Shown one piece after another: positions 28,985-30,504 of a stretch of DNA of 30,504 nucleotides (position 1 is the first letter of the stretch; each line of letters begins with the position of its first letter). Position numbers and translations under genes: made by a program. Below the pieces are notes generated by a model, which saw only the letters and a list, made by a program, of their open reading frames with translations, was not told where the DNA came from and searched no databases. This DNA comes from DATKGX01 sp035510555 (GTDB lineage Bacteria; Patescibacteriota; Microgenomatia; Levybacterales; UBA12049). The DNA is taken from contig DATKGX010000037.1 of the NCBI GenBank assembly GCA_035510555.1, positions 1 through 30,504 of the forward strand, written 5' to 3'.

Positions 28985-29206
28985 TTAAACTAACTTTTCG
29001 ATTGCTGGGCTAACCTGAGCACCCTGTTTTACCCAATAATCGTATCTGACTTTGTCAATTTGTTTACCGCCGTTCTGACCCTTTTCATACCAGCCTAAAA
29101 CTTCAATTGAGTCTCCATCTCTTCGGGACCTTTTTTCTTTAACAACAATGCGGAATTTTCTTTCGCCTCTTTTACCAACTCTTGATGATCGAATAACTAA
29201 TGACAT
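28985..29206 (-). CDS. rpsP: 30S ribosomal protein bS16
   Basis: 73 aa: MSLVIRSSRVGKRGERKFRI, then VVKEKRSRRDGDSIEVLGWY and EKGQNGGKQIDKVRYDYWVKQGAQ, all typical of bS16. An upstream in-frame ATG would add 40 lysine-rich residues lying within the rnc 3' end; the bS16 N-terminus and the promoter 7 nt upstream both place the start at 29206. Confidence 0.95.
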   Translation of the reverse strand: MSLVIRSSRVGKRGERKFRIVVKEKRSRRDGDSIEVLGWYEKGQNGGKQIDKVRYDYWVKQGAQVSPAIEKLV

Positions 29207-29213
29207 AGGATGT

Positions 29214-29242
29214 ATTTTAGCATTATTTTGACTTCTTCTCAA
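29214..29242 (-). promoter_or_regulatory. Leaderless promoter of rpsP
   Basis: TTGAGA (29242-29237), 17 bp, TGCTAAAAT ending at 29214, 7 nt to the ATG. It lies in the 3' end of rnc. Confidence 0.68.
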
Positions 29243-29915
29243 CCCCGGCTTTTGTGGACGCTTGATAATACTCAAGCGCTTTAGAGGCGGCGTCTTCCTG
29301 CGCGTCTTTTTTCGATTTTCCTTCACCTTCGCTAATTAAATTTCCGTCAACAAAGGCGCCGATCCTAAACCGTTTGGCGTGTGCCGGGCCGGTCTCCCCC
29401 AAAACTTTATAGGCGGGAGAATTGAGCCTTCTAGATTGTACCAATTCCTGCAAAAGACTCTTCGGATCTTTAAAAGAGGTGCCTTTAATTATTTCATCGG
29501 CTTTTGGTAAAAGCACTATACCTAGAAATTCTGAAACTGCTTCAATTCCCTGATCGATAAACAAGGCGCCGACAAAAGATTCAAAACAATCAGCCAAAAG
29601 ACTTTGGTTTTGTCTGCCTTTTGATTCTTCCTCGCCTTTGGACAGTTTTAAAAAATTGCCAAATTCCAGCTCTTTGGCAATTAGCGCTAAGCTTTTGGTA
29701 TTAACCATCAAAGAGCGGATGTTAGTGAGTATTCCCTCGTTATACTGCGGAAATTTTAAAAATAGATTTTGTGAAACAACAAAGGAAATGATACTGTCGC
29801 CCAAAAATTCTAAACGTTCGTTTGAGGAAATTTTTTCTCGCGTTTCATTCAGATAGCTTCTATGGATAAAAGCTTGCTCAAATAACTGTTGATTTTTAAA
29901 TTTTGGAAGTTGCAT
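29223..29915 (-). CDS. rnc: Ribonuclease III
   Basis: 230-aa double-strand-specific endonuclease for rRNA and mRNA processing. The signature NERLEFLGDS at 32-41 includes metal ligands Glu36 and Asp40, and LLADCFESFVGALFIDQG contains Asp109 and Glu112. The C-terminal dsRNA-binding domain spans about 148-216 (DPKSLLQELVQSRRLNSP ... KSKKDAQEDAASKALEYY). Full length. The start overlaps the nusB stop by 20 nt. Confidence 0.96.
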   Translation of the reverse strand: MQLPKFKNQQLFEQAFIHRSYLNETREKISSNERLEFLGDSIISFVVSQNLFLKFPQYNEGILTNIRSLMVNTKSLALIAKELEFGNFLKLSKGEEESKGRQNQSLLADCFESFVGALFIDQGIEAVSEFLGIVLLPKADEIIKGTSFKDPKSLLQELVQSRRLNSPAYKVLGETGPAHAKRFRIGAFVDGNLISEGEGKSKKDAQEDAASKALEYYQASTKAGVEKKSK

Positions 29916-30261
29916 TGTGTTTAATTAATTTACCCAAAGCGCCGTTAATAAACGCCGGGCTGGTCTCTCCGCCATATTCTTTTGCCAGTTCTACCGCCTC
30001 ATCTATTATAACCTTTGGAGGCTCTTTTTTTTCAACTAGCAGTTCGTAAACAGCCAGTCTTAGAATCGCCAAATCGGTACGGTTAATTTTATCGATTGGA
30101 TATTCAGGAGCGGCTTTAACAATTCGTTCGTCTAAAAATTGCTTCTGTTTGTAAATCATTTTGCCGTAATCACTAATTGTTTGTCGGTGGAATTCAATTT
30201 TAAAAAGGTCTTCAACGGCTTTTTGTCGTTTTTTGTGTCTGGGGTCAAGAGGATTTTTCAT
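29896..30261 (-). CDS. nusB: Transcription antitermination factor NusB
   Basis: 121-aa all-helical RNA-binding factor for rRNA antitermination. The family C-terminal block is clear: KINRTDLAILRLAVYELL, then PPKVIIDEAVELAKEYGGE and SPAFINGALGKL. The ATG shares its A with the rpmF stop (TAATG). It is shorter than E. coli NusB at the N-terminus, but complete. Confidence 0.92.
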   Translation of the reverse strand: MKNPLDPRHKKRQKAVEDLFKIEFHRQTISDYGKMIYKQKQFLDERIVKAAPEYPIDKINRTDLAILRLAVYELLVEKKEPPKVIIDEAVELAKEYGGETSPAFINGALGKLIKHNATSKI

Positions 30262-30479
30262 TATTTTTCTTGTGTTTCTTTTTCTTCGGCGGTTTTCTTT
30301 ACTTTTATTTTTAAGACCATTTTGCCTTTGTAATATCCGCAGTGTCTACAGATTTGGTGCGCCAAAATTGGGGCTTGGCAATTAGGACAAATCACGGTTT
30401 TAGTAACCGCCAATTTAATCGCCGCTCTTCTTTTGCCTTGTCTTTGACGTGAGTGTCTTTTCTTTGGTTCCTGTGGCAT
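30261..30479 (-). CDS. rpmF: 50S ribosomal protein bL32
   Basis: 72 aa: MPQEPKKRHSRQRQGKRRA, then VICPNCQAPILAHQICRHCGYYKG, the two-CxxC zinc ribbon of bL32. The C-terminal end is extended by Lys/Glu (KTAEEKETQEK), longer than the usual end. First gene of the rpmF-nusB-rnc-rpsP-khpA-trmD series. Confidence 0.95.
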   Translation of the reverse strand: MPQEPKKRHSRQRQGKRRAAIKLAVTKTVICPNCQAPILAHQICRHCGYYKGKMVLKIKVKKTAEEKETQEK

Positions 30480-30485
30480 ATGCGT

Positions 30486-30491
30486 ATTTTA
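30486..30491 (-). promoter_or_regulatory. -10 box of rpmF
   Basis: TAAAAT (30491-30486), 6 nt to the ATG. The -35 region lies beyond the right edge. Confidence 0.55.
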
Positions 30492-30504
30492 CTTTATTTC
30501 GCTC

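Noticed and set aside
29207..29326. N-terminal extension of bS16
   Set aside because: The 40 extra codons overlap the rnc end in another frame, and the usual bS16 start and a promoter lie at 29206.

Overview
The window looks like the chromosome of a Patescibacteria (Candidate Phyla Radiation) bacterium, most likely Microgenomates-like. This is inference from: very compact genes; a type IV pilus locus with no secretin; many tiny genes without recognisable relatives; and a standard code with TGA as stop (it ends the racemase and several pilin genes), which argues against Gracilibacteria and Absconditabacteria. I recognised no tRNA, rRNA, CRISPR array or insertion sequence.

Layout. 1-3.7 kb, minus strand: 5' part of gyrA and a membrane pyrophosphatase (hppA). 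3.8-6.6 kb, minus strand: four hypothetical genes with near-consensus promoters, plus an amino-acid racemase gene behind what reads as a trp-type attenuator with its own 21-residue leader peptide. 6.6-9.2 kb: an AlkA-like DNA glycosylase gene and gyrB. 9.2-15.2 kb: an accessory island that begins with an AbiTii-domain gene (abortive-infection type) and continues with eleven or twelve very small single-gene units in both orientations, mostly separated by copies of a short motif (CGTCCCAAATTTTC and variants). 15.2-28.0 kb: DNA polymerase III delta' (minus), then a plus-strand type IV pilus locus: pilB, pilT, pilC, main pilin, pilD, a set of pilin-like and minor-pilin genes, pilM, pilN and a PilO-like gene. 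28.0-30.5 kb, minus strand: rpmF-nusB-rnc-rpsP-khpA-trmD.

The most general observation concerns gene starts. At about two dozen transcription-unit starts a -10 hexamer (often TGnTATAAT) lies only 6-10 nt before the start codon, so the mRNA should begin at or within a few bases of that codon. Leaderless transcription therefore seems to be the rule for first genes here. Genes inside operons instead overlap the previous stop (ATGA, TAATG) or, in pilC, have a Shine-Dalgarno site. I used this spacing to move several starts: 6585, 10674, 11806, 11922, 13102, 13593, 14349 and 22195.

The most interesting single object is the region 4857-4987. A leaderless leader peptide with Trp-Tyr-Tyr codons sits directly before segment 1 of a 1:2 / 2:3 / 3:4 alternative-hairpin array that ends in an intrinsic terminator ahead of the racemase. 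The second is the 9.2-15.2 kb island of promoter-ORF-motif units.
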